The position numbers and the translations under genes were made by a program. The notes beneath the pieces were generated by a model. The model was not told the origin of the DNA. It worked only from the letters and a program-made list of their open reading frames with translations, and ran no database searches. Shown one piece after another: positions 1 through 11,240 of a stretch of 64,000 nt of DNA. This DNA comes from Posidonia oceanica (taxonomy: Eukaryota; Streptophyta; Magnoliopsida; Alismatales; Posidoniaceae), in contig JAZBRS010000029.1 of NCBI GenBank assembly GCA_037176725.1, forward strand, positions 129,365,001 to 129,429,000, in the 5' to 3' direction. Every line of letters begins with the position of its first letter. The first letter of the stretch is position 1.

Positions 1-679
1 GCCTGCACACACAGGTTTATAAATTTCAATAACTGAGTTTGTAGCATGTTCCACATGAAATAGTTTTTACAGTATCCAACAAGAATTTTGCATCCCTTCT
101 AACTAAGCTGTCGTTGTATCATGTGGTATTACATGACACAGATCCAAAGTAAAACTGTGAAAATAGCACTAAAGTTAAAGACCTCCTTTTCCAACAAGGA
201 ATGCTCAAACTGAAAATAAGAGTAAGGGCATTGAGAAATTAATATGTGGCAAATACTAGTACAGCAGTACAAAAGCACAAAAACAAATGAAACAAAGACT
301 GTCCTGTCAAAACAGTTGAGAAGCCCGATAATGTTGAAACATCTAGCTAGTTCTTTTTTAAGCTAGTTCCTTTTTAATCAAATTGTATATCATCAGTACA
401 ATACTTATTCTGAAAAAGATTTAGTATCTGAGTTGTTTTGAGTCAGAGACACTTGTCTGAATCCGTTTAAGTTGGATCCAACTAAATAATAAGTACTCTG
501 TCTGTAGGATACAGATGATTCAGTAGACATGAGGTCTTTGCATCTAAGCATACATCAAAGTTCTGCATCATGTTTCTATAGTCTGTGATTTCAAATTAAA
601 ATTAATAGTGTTATTTTTAAAAAAAATGTTTTTGACGAGGAAAAAGAAAATAAAATAATACAGTTTATGAATAGCTCGC
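1..679. other. AT-rich sequence, probable intron of the ATX-like gene
   Basis: This stretch lies downstream, on the minus strand, of the third visible exon of the ATX-like gene. It is AT-rich, with short poly-T and poly-A runs, and I see no further exon in it. The next expected part of the protein, the cysteine-rich PHD region, is not recognisable. The simplest reading is one long intron, with the remaining exons beyond the left edge. Loss of the rest of the gene cannot be excluded from this window. Confidence 0.5.
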
Positions 680-1987
680 CTGGATCTGTGACTGGCATTC
701 CTGGTCCTGATTTGAGCCAGTTGCCTCTTCGACACCTTCAGGCAAGGGCTGAAGGCATGCAGGCTGGCTACTCACGTTTATCTCCTCCGTCTGTGTCCCC
801 ATGAACCCATGCTCAGCCAAGAAGGCCTCCTCTATAGCCATACGAAAAACACTAGGTTTGCTCTTGTGCAGCTGGGTCTGGCCCTGATACCTGCCAAGTG
901 ATGAGAGTTCGGTAATTTTGCATTTCAGAAAAGCCTTTTGATCGTTCAAACCTTCAAAGTCTACAGACCTGTCCAGGTAGTCTATGAATGGAAAAATCAT
1001 GCCTTGCTTCACCCACGCATAGTCCTGCACTTACCCAATTCCACAGAATCAACCAAAAAACCTTAAACATGATTATTAATTGCAAACACCCAACAGTTAC
1101 TTAATATAAAAAAGTAAACTTTTATTACGGAGATAAACCACGCGTGCAAGTTTGAGAACTTTTACCCTTCCACTGCCATTTCCGGAGTAACCAAAGAACA
1201 TCACACAGTGAGCTCCTGGAATGCACGAATCCAGAACCATCTCAGGAGCCTGCTGCATAGGGTCAATTACAATCGCCGGCCAGGCCGGAAACGACTTCCC
1301 CGGCTTGGCCCAGACGACATCCCCACAAACGAAATCCTCCGGCCGGAAAAAATCCTTCTTTCTCTCACCAACCTCCTTCTCCAACAACCTCCTCCCATCC
1401 GTCCTCCCCACAACATCATCCTCCTCCACCCTCCCTCCAGGGCAATACCACCTCTCCTCCTCCACGCCACTCAAGCTCTCCTGCAGCGAAGTGATGATAC
1501 TCCGAGACGTGGAGTACTTCCTCGCACTCCCGAAGTTCCTGCACGCCAAGTACCTCCTCTCCTCCTCCTGTTCCTCCAGCAACATATCCACACCACCATC
1601 AACCGATCCAAATTCCGGTTCTTTCCGGCAAAAATATCGATCATTTGGCACAAGAGCCCCATCCCCGCCGCCGAAATCGAGATCCCGACCTTCCTTGGAT
1701 TTGGGCTTCTCCTTCCTCGATGGGTCAATCATCACCGAATCGCTGAACCTCGCCGGGCGAACCTGCGCCCGCCGTCCCCGCCTCACCACCGGACGAACCT
1801 CGCAGACCGTGACCTCGCTACTCCCCGACGACGGAATTGTCCCCTCTTCCTCCTCATCCTCCCTCTTCCGCTTCTTGCGGCCGCCACCGCCATCGTCGTC
1901 GGACATGGACGACGCCTCGTGCCCCTTCTCAGCCTTGCAACGCTTCAAGCACGGCATTCTCGATCGAGAGCTCCGCTTGATTATCAT
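680..1987 (-). CDS. ATX3/4/5-like: ATX3/4/5-like histone H3 lysine methyltransferase, N-terminal exons (partial)
   Basis: This is the 5' part of a trithorax-like SET-domain methyltransferase of the ATX3/4/5 clade, a nuclear enzyme family that methylates histone H3 lysine 4. The start at 1987 gives MIIKRSSRSRMPCLKRCK, the characteristic N-terminus of this clade; an in-frame ATG at 2143 is rejected because it only adds 5' UTR-like sequence. Exon 1 (1166-1987) encodes a low-complexity acidic/basic region and the beginning of a PWWP domain (GDVVWAKPGKSFPAWPA). It splices AGG|GTAAAA to exon 2 (969-1024), giving GSGRDYAWVKQG. A 78-bp intron (891-968) is a multiple of three and open, so the unspliced reading adds 26 spurious residues; splicing restores YLDRYQGQTQL. 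Exon 3 (about 680-890) carries SVFRMAIEEAFLAEHGF and EATGSNQDQ. Its 3' end lacks a good GT donor; a GC donor (CAG|GCGAGC at 679) would avoid the stop at 665. PHD and SET domains would lie off the left edge. No frameshift or internal stop is seen in the exons. Confidence 0.88.
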
Positions 1988-2640
1988 CCCCACTCCCCCC
2001 ACGAATAAAAACCCTAATTCCGCGCGAGATCTTCCGGATATTGGAGAGAAGAAACAGGGGAGAGAGAGAAAGAGATAGAGAGGAAAGAAAGCCCCAATTC
2101 TTCTGGAGGAAAATTCGAATTCGGGTGGTGCGGTGGACTCCAATTCCTCGTATTATTATATTATTATTGTTATTAATTCTCTTTGGTTTCCCTCCCCTAT
2201 TTGAGCGTGGTCGATTTTTTGGAGATTTTAAGATCATTTCGCGGTGGCGTGCTCCTGCTTTCTTGATTCTTTCCCGTGTCTGTGCGGCGGGAAGCGGAGG
2301 GAAGAAGGAAATCTTGTCGATTTAGTAACGGTTTAATTTGAAAGAAGAAGATAAGGTTTGTTGTTGTTTATTTTTATTTTTATACGCGTGTGTGTGTGTT
2401 ACGAAGTGTACGAAATTATGTGCTTTGCTCTGTTTGGAAGCAGAAAAGGTTGGAGACCGGACCAGTAAAAAGAAAAAGGTGGTTTCTGAGGGGTTTTGGT
2501 GGGAATCAGTGAGACAGTGAGTGTCGGGGGGGGTTCTGTTCCGGTGACGACGACCTTTGTACTCTGGCGTTGTTTGGTTGTATTTTACGAGTGGGATACG
2601 GGTGGGAGTGTCGGACGGTAGCAGCGGATCTAGATTTTTT
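1988..2640 (-). promoter_or_regulatory. 5' UTR and promoter region of the ATX-like gene
   Basis: The sequence upstream of the start at 1987 contains pyrimidine-rich leader sequence (on the minus strand) of the kind common in plant 5' UTRs, a TTA/ATT microsatellite at about 2,149-2,178 and a short GT run near 2,388-2,400. No certain TATA box was identified, which would fit a housekeeping chromatin gene. Extent of the promoter is inferred from position only. Confidence 0.45.
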
Positions 2641-3366
2641 TTGTATGATAGGGTATAATTATATAGATAATAAATCTTTTAAAATAAATATAATAAATAA
2701 TAAAATTTAAATATTATTAAAATATTATTACATAAATATAATAAATTTTAAATATTATTGAAATATCAATCTCCTTGTCGTTTGTCATTTGACGAAGATG
2801 AATGAATTACCACAACATTACAATAGCACAACTGCTAGAAAAAATATATAAAAAGATTAAAAATATAAATACTATAACATTATAAAATCATACTCCATAA
2901 CTGCTATTGAAAATATGAAAATTGAAAAACATAAAAAAATGAGTAACAAAGAATGGATGGATGTTAGTATGATCATGGTAGCAGAGGGGAGTATTTTATA
3001 TAACGAATGATGATCTTTATATAGTTATATTCGTCATTTAGGATATTTTGTTTAGGATAGACTGACAGTTAGGAACTTAGGATTAATCTATATGATTGTT
3101 TGTTAGGGACAGTTAAGAATAGCTATTTGCCTATTTCTCATTTCCAGGTTATCAAGGCATGTAAGACCTAAAATACAATCTACTGCAACTGAAACTCGAA
3201 ACTGTAAAAACCCACTAGTGTCTAGTGGCCACTACCAGCATGTCCAGAATTTCAAATGAAACTCAATATCTGTAACTCATCCATAGCACATAAGACCCCA
3301 AAATCCAAATCATGAAATCAAAACCAACCTTAATCAGTGGGTTGCGGGCGTGACTTCGTGAATCAG
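2641..3366. other. AT-rich intergenic DNA
   Basis: Very AT-rich sequence with short repeats such as AAATATTATTAAAATATTA near 2,707-2,760, then unique-looking sequence. I see no gene. It separates the host gene from the start of the continuous retrotransposon block at 3,367. Confidence 0.5.
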
Positions 3367-3537
3367 TGTTAGGATCAAGTGGCTACTTTAGAGGGGGGTG
3401 AATAGAGTATTTAAAATTATAATAAATTTAAACAATTTTAAACACATAATAAGTAATATTCAAATAAATGATCTAAGATAAGAAATTTAAATATTGAATT
3501 ACAATAAGCATAGAAGGAGATAAGAACAATGAGATAT

Positions 3538-5702
3538 TGTCACGCCCCCCTGCGCGACCAAATAGCATCAACTACCCAAATAATGTTCAAAAGAATAAAC
3601 AATTAATTACATTTGAGAACAAATTTAAAACTTTTACAAAATTATTAAGATACTCCCAAGATCCCCAGTGTACGGCTATGTGGCTCCCCTAAACAAGCAC
3701 CAGGCTAAACTGTACTTCGACCCTGCACCTAAAAACCAAACACAAAACACGCGTGAGTGACATCTAAGTCATCCAGAACGTGTCACCCAAAACCACGGCA
3801 AACGGCAACAGAAACATTTACAACAAACAATAGACATCATAATTTACAGCAGTCTATGCTATTTAAAAGCATACCATTCGCTAATATCAAATCACATGCT
3901 TTTATAAAGCTATCCACATTTTTCTAAAACATGCAATCTCAAATACATCACAATTCATCTCAAATCCACACTCACACACACATCGATTCCAAATATCATC
4001 GAACACCTTGGCCACAGGTGAACGATACCAGCCACAAGCAGTTGCAGATAACACACGCATCTATTGGCTACAATGCCGCGGAAGACTACCCTGTGTGGGA
4101 GAACAATCCGCCCCGGGAACTCAGCCCTCAAATATAGCATGATCATTTCCATGATCAACATCATAACAACACGGGGTTACGCACTCAGGCGTCCCTTTGG
4201 TGCTCGAGCGTCTGGGGACTCCAACCCCAGCCCTAGCCAGCACCGACACAAAGGGTAGACCGTTTGTTTCAATGGGGCCTACTGTACCGCTAACCTCACC
4301 CTAGGCTACCTGACTCTTGGACCATAGGGCGTCTGTTTAAACACCCCTAATCGCCAGTCAGAAGTTTCGGTCTCTTGGTCCTCAAAACCACGGAAACCAT
4401 TTCCAAGCTCTTTTCGCAAACATGCATTTCTTTTCTAAAATCATTTAGAAATCCTTTCAAAACCTTTCCTCATGATCCACAAAACCATGCCAAAACACAA
4501 TAAAACCAAATACCTTGAAAACCCAAATCTCTCTCTTTAGAAACCATTTTACCCCAAAAACGGCACACCGAAAAATCAACACCGGTCGACCGAAAATCCC
4601 TGATTCGGGAGAACCAAATCAACCGGCAGACCGTTCTGGACACCGAGTCCGGGTTCAGACCAAAAACGGCACACCGAAAATGCCACAGGTAGACCAAAAA
4701 TCCCTGATTCGGTGGAACCAAACCCACCGGTCAAACCGATCCACACAGAAATCGGCAGACCGATCGATTTCGGCACACCGAAATCAGAATCTGGCCTAAA
4801 CTGACAGCAAAACGGGACACCGAAAATGGCGAGTCGTACCAATTTCTACCGAAAACGGCATACCAATCCAAATAGTCGTACCAATCTGGGCGATCTCAGA
4901 AAACCAAAAGCGAAACCCAAAACAAATCGTCCAAATGGGAACTCCAACCGATCTCACCACAAAAACCCATAAATCACAAGTAAATACTAGAATCAAAGCA
5001 TCACGAGTGCTCTACACATGAGCACAAAAATCAAACAAATCCATGCATCATACATCAAGAGATAAATTCACAAAGCTCAAGAGGTCAAATAAAACCTATT
5101 TCCATTCAAACCATAGCCAATCCAAAAACCATTCAAAACCAAACGAAATCCTACAATATTCATGACATAGCTAGATCACATGCATTCTAGGCAAGAATTG
5201 GAAAGAGATCCTAGGGGGAGACGCGTACCAACACCGGCGAACACTCCGCCCCCAAACCTCGGCCGGTCGACGAACACAGCCTTCCTCCGGCCGACGAACA
5301 CCACACCTCCTCACCGGCTTGCCTCCGCGCTCCTCCAGCACTGGCCGCACCTCCTCGATCTCCTCCAGCTGTCGGCGATCGCTTAGGCTGCAATCGGCTG
5401 TCGGGTGGAAAAAACGGAAGGAAGGAAGAAGAAAAGGGGAAGAAGGAAATGGGCACGTGCGGTGGGAAAATGGGCAAATTGCACTCTAACCCATTTTCCA
5501 CCACAAACCACACACACAGCCCCAAACATCCTTCATCAAAGCCCTCACTTCCTCACGACCATACCAAACAACACCGAGGAGCCAGAAACCAAACCACCAA
5601 AGACACACAACCCCAACACACCACAAACGACAACAACAACAACAGGGAAAGATTTTCCAAAATAATTAACTCAATTATATTATGAAAAATCAGGATATTA
5701 CA
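3538..5702 (-). mobile_element. Solo LTR (2,165 bp) with exact 5-bp target duplication, nested in element H
   Basis: The ends are TGTCACGCCC at 3538 and GGATATTACA at 5702, and the flanks carry the same 5 bp, GATAT, at 3533-3537 and 5703-5707. No second LTR, primer site or coding region lies inside, so this is a solo LTR left by recombination. On the minus strand it reads TGTAATATCC...GGGCGTGACA, typical of Ty3/gypsy LTRs. A block near its 3' end (about 3,740-3,800) matches the layout of the LTR-like copies at 36,833-39,378 (GGTGACA, GTCACTCACG, TGCAGGTGCAG-like motifs), so it is probably a relative of those. It contains the densest CGGT-NN-CCGA cluster in the window (4,557-4,890). Confidence 0.88.
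4557..4890. repeat. Cluster of CGGT-NN-CCGA palindromes (theme 1) in a solo LTR
   Basis: About a dozen short inverted repeats, such as CGGCACACCGA, CCGGTCGACCGAAA and CGGCAGACCG, are packed in about 330 bp. They are interleaved with copies of a longer phrase, AAAATCCCTGATTCGG, each followed by a GGAACC-type half-site. The same theme recurs at 6,107-6,362, 8,785-9,036, 33,186-33,345 and 38,115-38,270 in other elements. Confidence 0.8.
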
Positions 5703-6106
5703 GATATGACACAATCGATATATAGTGGTTCAGCCAACCCGGCCTAGTCCACTCTCAGATCCCCTCTGGAGTTCCCTTAATCTTATCAACGTAAATACAC
5801 TTACTTGATGAAGATAAAAGCTTTCTCTGCAAAAACCCGCAGAGCCCTTCTCATAGTTAAAGAAGTATCCTTCTTGATTATAACAGTCTTACAAGCAGTA
5901 TCTCTTTTTATCTCCTAACAGAATTATCACTAGGAATTTCTTTTTGGCTAACTTGGGAGTATTCTCACTAAATAGGATCTTTGAGCTTAGTAAATGGGTA
6001 GTACAAGATAGTATGAGTGTTGGTGTGTCTTAAGGGGTCCTATTTATAGGTATAGCAAGACCCAAAGCTGTGTCTAATGGATAGGTCAACGTTCACAAAT
6101 GACTAG

Positions 6107-6362
6107 TATAAACGGTATACCGAAATCAATCGGTCGACCGAAAATCTCCAACGTTCAACTAAATCGGTATTCTGGTTTGAAACGGTGTTCCGATATTAAT
6201 CTTAGCTATAGATCACACTAGCGGTGTACCGATGAGATTTGGTGGTTTAGACACTTTCCAGATTTCGGTATTCCGATATAGATCGGTATTCCGTTTTGGC
6301 TCAACAGTCATATTTAAATGAATATTTCACTGTAGCCCTGTATCCCTGGATAACGGTATACT
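6107..6362. repeat. CGGT-NN-CCGA palindrome cluster in the LTR of element H
   Basis: Sites include ACGGTATACCGA, TCGGTCGACCGA, ACGGTGTTCCGA, GCGGTGTACCGA and TCGGTATTCCGA. Relative to the minus-strand promoter they lie about 55-320 bp upstream of the TATA box at 6041-6050, that is in the U3 region of the LTR. Confidence 0.8.
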
Positions 6363-6738
6363 GGTGAGAATCGATTTTCCATTTCTGACCTAACTTCTAA
6401 ACATTTGGGATTTTTTAAGTGTTTTCCTCAGGCTTAGGTATGGATATTTTCCTAATTATTTTGGGAGATCTTTTACATCCTTTAGAGTACAAGAATGAAG
6501 AAAAATTTGCATACAAATTATTATAATAATATTGTCTTGATCTTTTTTCTTGTCTTCAAGTAGTCTCTGATGTAGAATTCTCTTCTGCATTCCATACTTT
6601 ACTTGGTATTCTTTAAGGATTGACTTTCCTTAGATATTCCACCTATCTTAAAATCAACTGAAGAATATTTCCTCAAGTAATATCATTAGTTCCATTTGTT
6701 ATCATCAAAATTAAATATATCATAGATATTTTTCAACA

Positions 6739-6756
6739 ATCTCTCCCTTTTTGATG
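6739..6756 (-). other. Polypurine tract of element H
   Basis: On the minus strand the sequence is ATCAAAAAGGGAGAGAT and abuts the LTR start TGTTGAAAAA. This is the standard position and composition of a polypurine tract priming plus-strand DNA synthesis, and it fixes the minus-strand orientation of the element. Confidence 0.75.
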
Positions 6757-7793
6757 ATGACAAAACAATATATATAAACATATTCATAATTTTCTCCCAT
6801 TGTCAATAAGTATACAACAAAGTTGATAGAATAAACATTTGACTAATTTTCAAATTTATATAAATGCTCCCCTTACTATAAGCCTAGATAAGTATGGATT
6901 ATATTGATGCTTTCAATTTGATTTTCATGCTCCCTCTTACTATAGGCTTTAATTCAAAAATATGTATGTTAATTTTTCTCTCCCTTTTTGTCATAATACA
7001 AAAAGTTTCAGCTTAAACCATAATATATTTATAATCAGGCCTTTATGCCATATTCAATCTAAGAAAATGTTCCAAATTGGAATAATTGTCTATAATTATT
7101 TCATACATTAAAAGAGATATACAAATACATTCATGAATGTTAAATTTGTCAATCAAGTATTTCTTTGAGATATCATGAGTAATCTGAACTCAGAATCTTA
7201 TAACCATTTAAGATATCAATCAGATATTTTAATTTTCTTCCTTTTCAAGTTAACATTATTACTATTGAATATTATTTACTTCTAAGTAATATGTATAGAA
7301 TCTAAGATCATTCATATAGCATAACACATAACACAAAGTCATATAATCAACATTCCATGTCATATAAGAAATGATAATGTTACAATATATGACCAAATAC
7401 ATGCCAAAAATAAGAAGAAATACATAGTAGAAGAGAGGAAATAATCCAATCACTGGCTAGAGGGTGGAGGCGAATGTCCTTGGAGATATCTCAGAATCTC
7501 CGTGTGTTGATCTTCCATTGTCTTTTCAATTCTCATCTGCCAATCATCTATACTGTTTTGCCAGTTGTCAACTTTGTTTTGCCATTCAAGGTTGGCCGCA
7601 AGATTTGCTTATTGACAGAGTTTGATCTCTTCTATTTCTTTTCTCAATTTTTCTATTTCTTCTTTATTATCCTCTTCTTCCTCTTCAGAACTCTCAACAT
7701 GAGGTACTTGAGAGCTTGAGGAAGATGGACGGACACTTTTAAGAGCATTTGCTCTCTCCGAAGCTTTCTCCATCCTATCTATAGTGATACTGT
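6757..7793 (-). mobile_element. Internal 3' region of element H, no gene seen
   Basis: AT-rich internal sequence between the decayed ORF and the polypurine tract. A few short open frames exist but none has recognisable domain content. No integrase, reverse transcriptase or RNase H was found, so the element looks non-autonomous. Confidence 0.5.
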
Positions 7794-8660
7794 CTATAGG
7801 ACGGGTTCTAATAGGAAGGATGGCTCATTACTTAATGGTACATCAAAATGAATGAATAGATATGTGAGAAGGGGTTCATAAAATAGTTTGGTTTTGATAT
7901 GTGTCATATGGTGGACTATGACACAAGCCCAATTTGCAGGGATCTTTTTCATTATTGCATATATTGTCTTACAAGTCATGCTACTTAACTCATCAAAATG
8001 TCCTTTCTTTTGTATGATATTAGCAGCAAGAATATATGCGATTATTCTAGATGTCCTAGTCAATTGATTTATTTTGTTGGGAATAAATGTACTCTTTTTA
8101 TTTACAGAGATGGTTTTATTTATTTCAGGATAATTTAAACCTAGTTCCTCAACAGATAAGGTGATGTCTATTCCTGAGGATGGAATTTTTAACAATTTTC
8201 CTATAAGAACTTCATCAAAGGTCATAACTTTACCTAATAGGTAGGAATCATAGGTGTCAGCTGAAATTACTAAGTTGGCATAGAATTGTGACACTAAGTG
8301 TCGATAGTACTTAAGATCGTCAATAGATGCTAAGAATGGAGTTAAGGACTGAGCTTGAAAGAGAGAGCATATGTCACCTAAAGTGTCGAAATCTACCTTC
8401 CGGTCGGTGAGGACTTCTTTGTTGGCATATCGCTACCGGTGAGCCTTCATGGCTTCCTCGTTGATGAAATGCAGAAAGTTGTTTTTGTAGGTGTGGTCAT
8501 CTTCGGAGGAGTCGCCGGAGTGAGTGACGGACGGAGCTTTTCTTTTGGGTTTTGGGCAAAGCTCATTTTGGGTGCCATTTGTTGAGGAGGAGGACGGAGA
8601 GGCGACAACGAATGGGTTTTGAGAAGGGAAGAAGGAGGCCAGAGAGACGTCGGAGGAAGG
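7794..8660 (-). pseudogene. Decayed 'putative plant transposon protein' ORF of element H
   Basis: On the minus strand one frame runs from the serine/proline-rich N-terminus (about 8660) to a stop at 7794, broken once by TAG at 8433-8435. Readable blocks are KPKRKAPSV, NNFLHFINEEAMKAH, DFDTLGDICSLFQ, LVSQFYANLV, then RTSRIIAYILAANI and KKGHFDELSSM near the C-terminus. The FYANL and ILAANI...KGHFDE signatures resemble the family annotated as a putative plant transposon protein domain (I believe Pfam PF20167), known from large non-autonomous retroelements. A TATA-like TATATATA lies at 8737-8744 upstream. No clear ATG was found for this frame, so the true start is undetermined. Function is unknown; the single stop shows this copy is probably dead. 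Confidence 0.6.
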
Positions 8661-8784
8661 AGGAGGATTAGGGCTTGCGAGCGGAGGTGGAAGCTTAGGA
8701 TTGGAAGGGAGTGTCGGCCAAAAACGGAAGATGGGGTATATATAGGAAACTTTAAACCCTAGGTTTTACAACCGAAAAAATGAT

Positions 8785-9036
8785 TTTAAAATGAAAAACG
8801 GTATACCGAAAAATGAACGGTATTTCGATTTGTTTAATAACTCATTCTTCTGGAGCAAAATGTTCTTCCGAATCAGGGATTTTTGGAACACCGATTTAAA
8901 TCGGTTTATCGACGAATAAATATATAATTTTTGTTTTACATACAAATCGGTAGATTGGAACAAAATGTTCTTTCGAAACAGGAATTTTCAGAAAATCGAT
9001 CCAAAATGATCTTCCGAAATAGGGATTTTCGGAAAA
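8785..9036. repeat. CGGT-NN-CCGA palindrome cluster upstream of the element H ORF
   Basis: Sites such as ACGGTATACCGA and ACGGTATTTCGA are mixed with copies of the AATCAGGGATTTT phrase (three near-repeats at about 8,872, 8,975 and 9,019). The cluster lies about 45-290 bp upstream, on the minus strand, of the TATATATA at 8737-8744. Its right end is cut by the LTR of the next element at 9042. Confidence 0.7.
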
Positions 9037-9129
9037 CTGGTTGTAGCGATCCCGTCTCGAAATCCGGACCGACAAGGGGCCCGAGAGAGAGAGGTCACTA
9101 GAAGAGCCGCAAAGAGGAAAACAAAAGAT

Positions 9130-9375
9130 AAAGTAAAAAAACGGAGTCGCCACCTAGTCTATTAAGTCGGGAGACGAGGAAAACCGGGGAAATGCATGAA
9201 AACATGCAAATGGATGTAATGCTATGCAAAATGAATGACTCGTGCCAAGGACGAGGGCAAAATGGTCACTACAGGCCAGGAAAAGGGTAAGGACTCCTGT
9301 TACACACGGGGAAGGTATTAGGCACCCACGATACATCTGGAATCGGTCTTTCTAGGCTAAACCCGCTCACATATG
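9130..9375 (-). other. Conserved LTR core block shared by at least six Tat-like LTRs
   Basis: A block of about 220 bp (GGAGTCGCCACCTAGTCTATT, then AAACCGGGGAAATG, GACTCGTGCCAAGGA, GGTATTAGGCACCC) is present in all Tat-like LTR ends in the window: here, 22,460-22,560, 14,640-14,860, 46,395-46,640, and reversed at 36,425-36,680 and 44,625-44,835. The rest of the LTRs has diverged far more. Position close to the 3' LTR end suggests R/U5 or processing signals. The role is inferred. Confidence 0.75.
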
Positions 9376-10309
9376 CAGGATTATCGCTAATGCTTGCCTT
9401 AACTGCGCCCCCAAGGGGCGAGGAATGCTATGCCATGCTATGAATGCTCTAAACATGCCTTAAATGCCTAAATACCATGTATGCTTTAATTACATGCTCA
9501 AATGTGTGCTCAAAGTGCCATGATGTGTGATGGGAAGTAAACGTGCAGCCTATGTGCTCAGCAGCGCTATCAGTGTTCCGAATGGGGCATGCCCTGGTTT
9601 GTGAGAACTCCAAACAGTAAGCATCACTGCTCTAAATGCAGTGCAAACGAGATACAAAACATTGGGTAAAACCACGCAATGCGGATAGCGACATGCAAAG
9701 GGGAAACAAAACAGAAGCAGCAAACCATGCCATGCAAGCGAGAAACAAAACATTGGGTAAAATCACGCAATGCGGATAGCGACACGCAAAGGGGAAACAA
9801 AGCAGAAGCAGAAAACCATGCAATGCAGGAGTACGACAAACATAGGGAAGCAAAATAGAGGCTATAAAACCTGATCTATGTGCTCGAGAAGACAGGTCGA
9901 GAAAACAATGCATGCGATGCAAGTTACAAGGCAATGAGTGATATACAGTGATTCAGGTGGGCATAGCTTGAGGATCTGATACCTGATATGAATAAACTTA
10001 GGTTGGAATGAAAGATCATTCAACCAAGAAGACCAGGATCGTTAGATTGTGAAGATCCAACGGTCCGATCAAAAGTTATTGAGAAATCAAGTCAGATGGA
10101 TCAAGGGCCAGATGAAAACCTATACTGATGCAATAGTGGTCTAAATGGGGGCCTAAATGCAAAATACCCATGTATGCATGCAATGTAGGGTGCTCTACAT
10201 GCAATGAAGCTAAAGGTGTTAAGAAAAGTGCAAGGGGCAATGTGCAAATGCAATGAGTATAAAATGCATGCAAAAGTGCAAACATAGGGACCTAAATGCA
10301 ATTAAAGTA

Positions 10310-11240
10310 AACTGCAGGGGCCTAAGTGCAATACAAAACAAACATGCAAACATGCAATCAATTGAAATTAGGATTAACATGTAATTAAAATAAACTATTA
10401 GATTTTACTGCAATGCAGTATAGTTTAAAATGCAACTTAAATGACATTTAAATGCATGTAGGACTTAAATGCAAATAAAACAAATTACTGGACTAAACTG
10501 CAATGCAATATAGTTCAAAATATGATTTAAATGATTGATTCGATGCAAAAAGAACTAAAATGCGAATAAAATGAGTTACAGGACTTTCCTGCAATGTAAT
10601 AAGATTCAAAACATGATTTAAATAATTGATTCAAAGCAAACAGGACTAATATGCAAATAAAATGAGTTACTGGACTTAAATGCAATGCAATAAGATTAAA
10701 AATGTGATTTAAATGAATGATTTAAAGCCTGCTGGACTAAAATGCAATTAAAATAAGTTACTGGTCTTAAATGTAATGCAATAAGATTTAAAATGTGATT
10801 TAAATGAATGGTTTAAAGCCTGCTGGACTAAAATGCAATTAAAATAAGTTATTGGACTTAAATGCAATGCAATAAGATTTAAAATGTAATTTAAATGATT
10901 GATTTAAAGCCTGCTAGACTGAAATGCAAATAAAATAAGTTTCTGGACTTAAATGCAATGCAATATAGTTTAAAATCCATTTAAATGAATGAATGAATGT
11001 GCAGTGAACTAAAATGCAATTAAAATAAGTTACTGGACTTAAATGTAATGCAATATAGTTTAAAAACACATTTAAATCAATGGATGCATGCTTAGAGGAC
11101 TTAAATGCAATAAAAATTAACTATAGGACTTTATGTTAATGCAATATGATTTTAAATCAAATTTAAATGAAATTCAAACGAAACCAGGACCTAATGCAAA
11201 CTAAAAAACCTGCAGGACTAAATTTCAATGCAGCAACGAA
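10310..11240. repeat. Degenerate ~91-bp tandem array in the LTR of element A
   Basis: Units of about 91 bp carry GGACTTAAATGCAATGCAAT, TTTAAATGAATG and GGACTAAAATGCAATTAAAA motifs in the same order, with roughly ten copies. The solo LTR 46,248-51,366 carries a related array in the equivalent place (47,690-48,760). Confidence 0.8.

Larger units (their letters stand above)
3367..6738 (-). mobile_element. LTR of a non-autonomous LTR retrotransposon (element H), interrupted
   Basis: On the minus strand this LTR begins TGTTGAAAAATATC at 6738 and ends TTGATCCTAACA at 3367, giving TG...CA ends. It is followed at 6739 by a polypurine tract of the usual form, so it is the 3' LTR of a minus-strand element whose body lies to the right. 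Without the nested solo LTR (3538-5702 plus one 5-bp duplication) it is about 1.2 kb. A TATA box (minus strand CCTATAAATAGG, 6041-6050) sits just downstream of a cluster of CGGT-NN-CCGA palindromes at 6107-6362. The sequence at 3,385-3,405 (AGAGGGGGGTGAATAG) is a recurrent plant LTR motif. Family assignment beyond LTR retrotransposon is uncertain. Confidence 0.72.

Noticed and set aside
1208..2078. Two long plus-strand open frames opposite the ATX-like exon 1
   Set aside because: They are shadows of the GC-rich first exon on the other strand; the minus-strand frame carries the recognisable PWWP protein.
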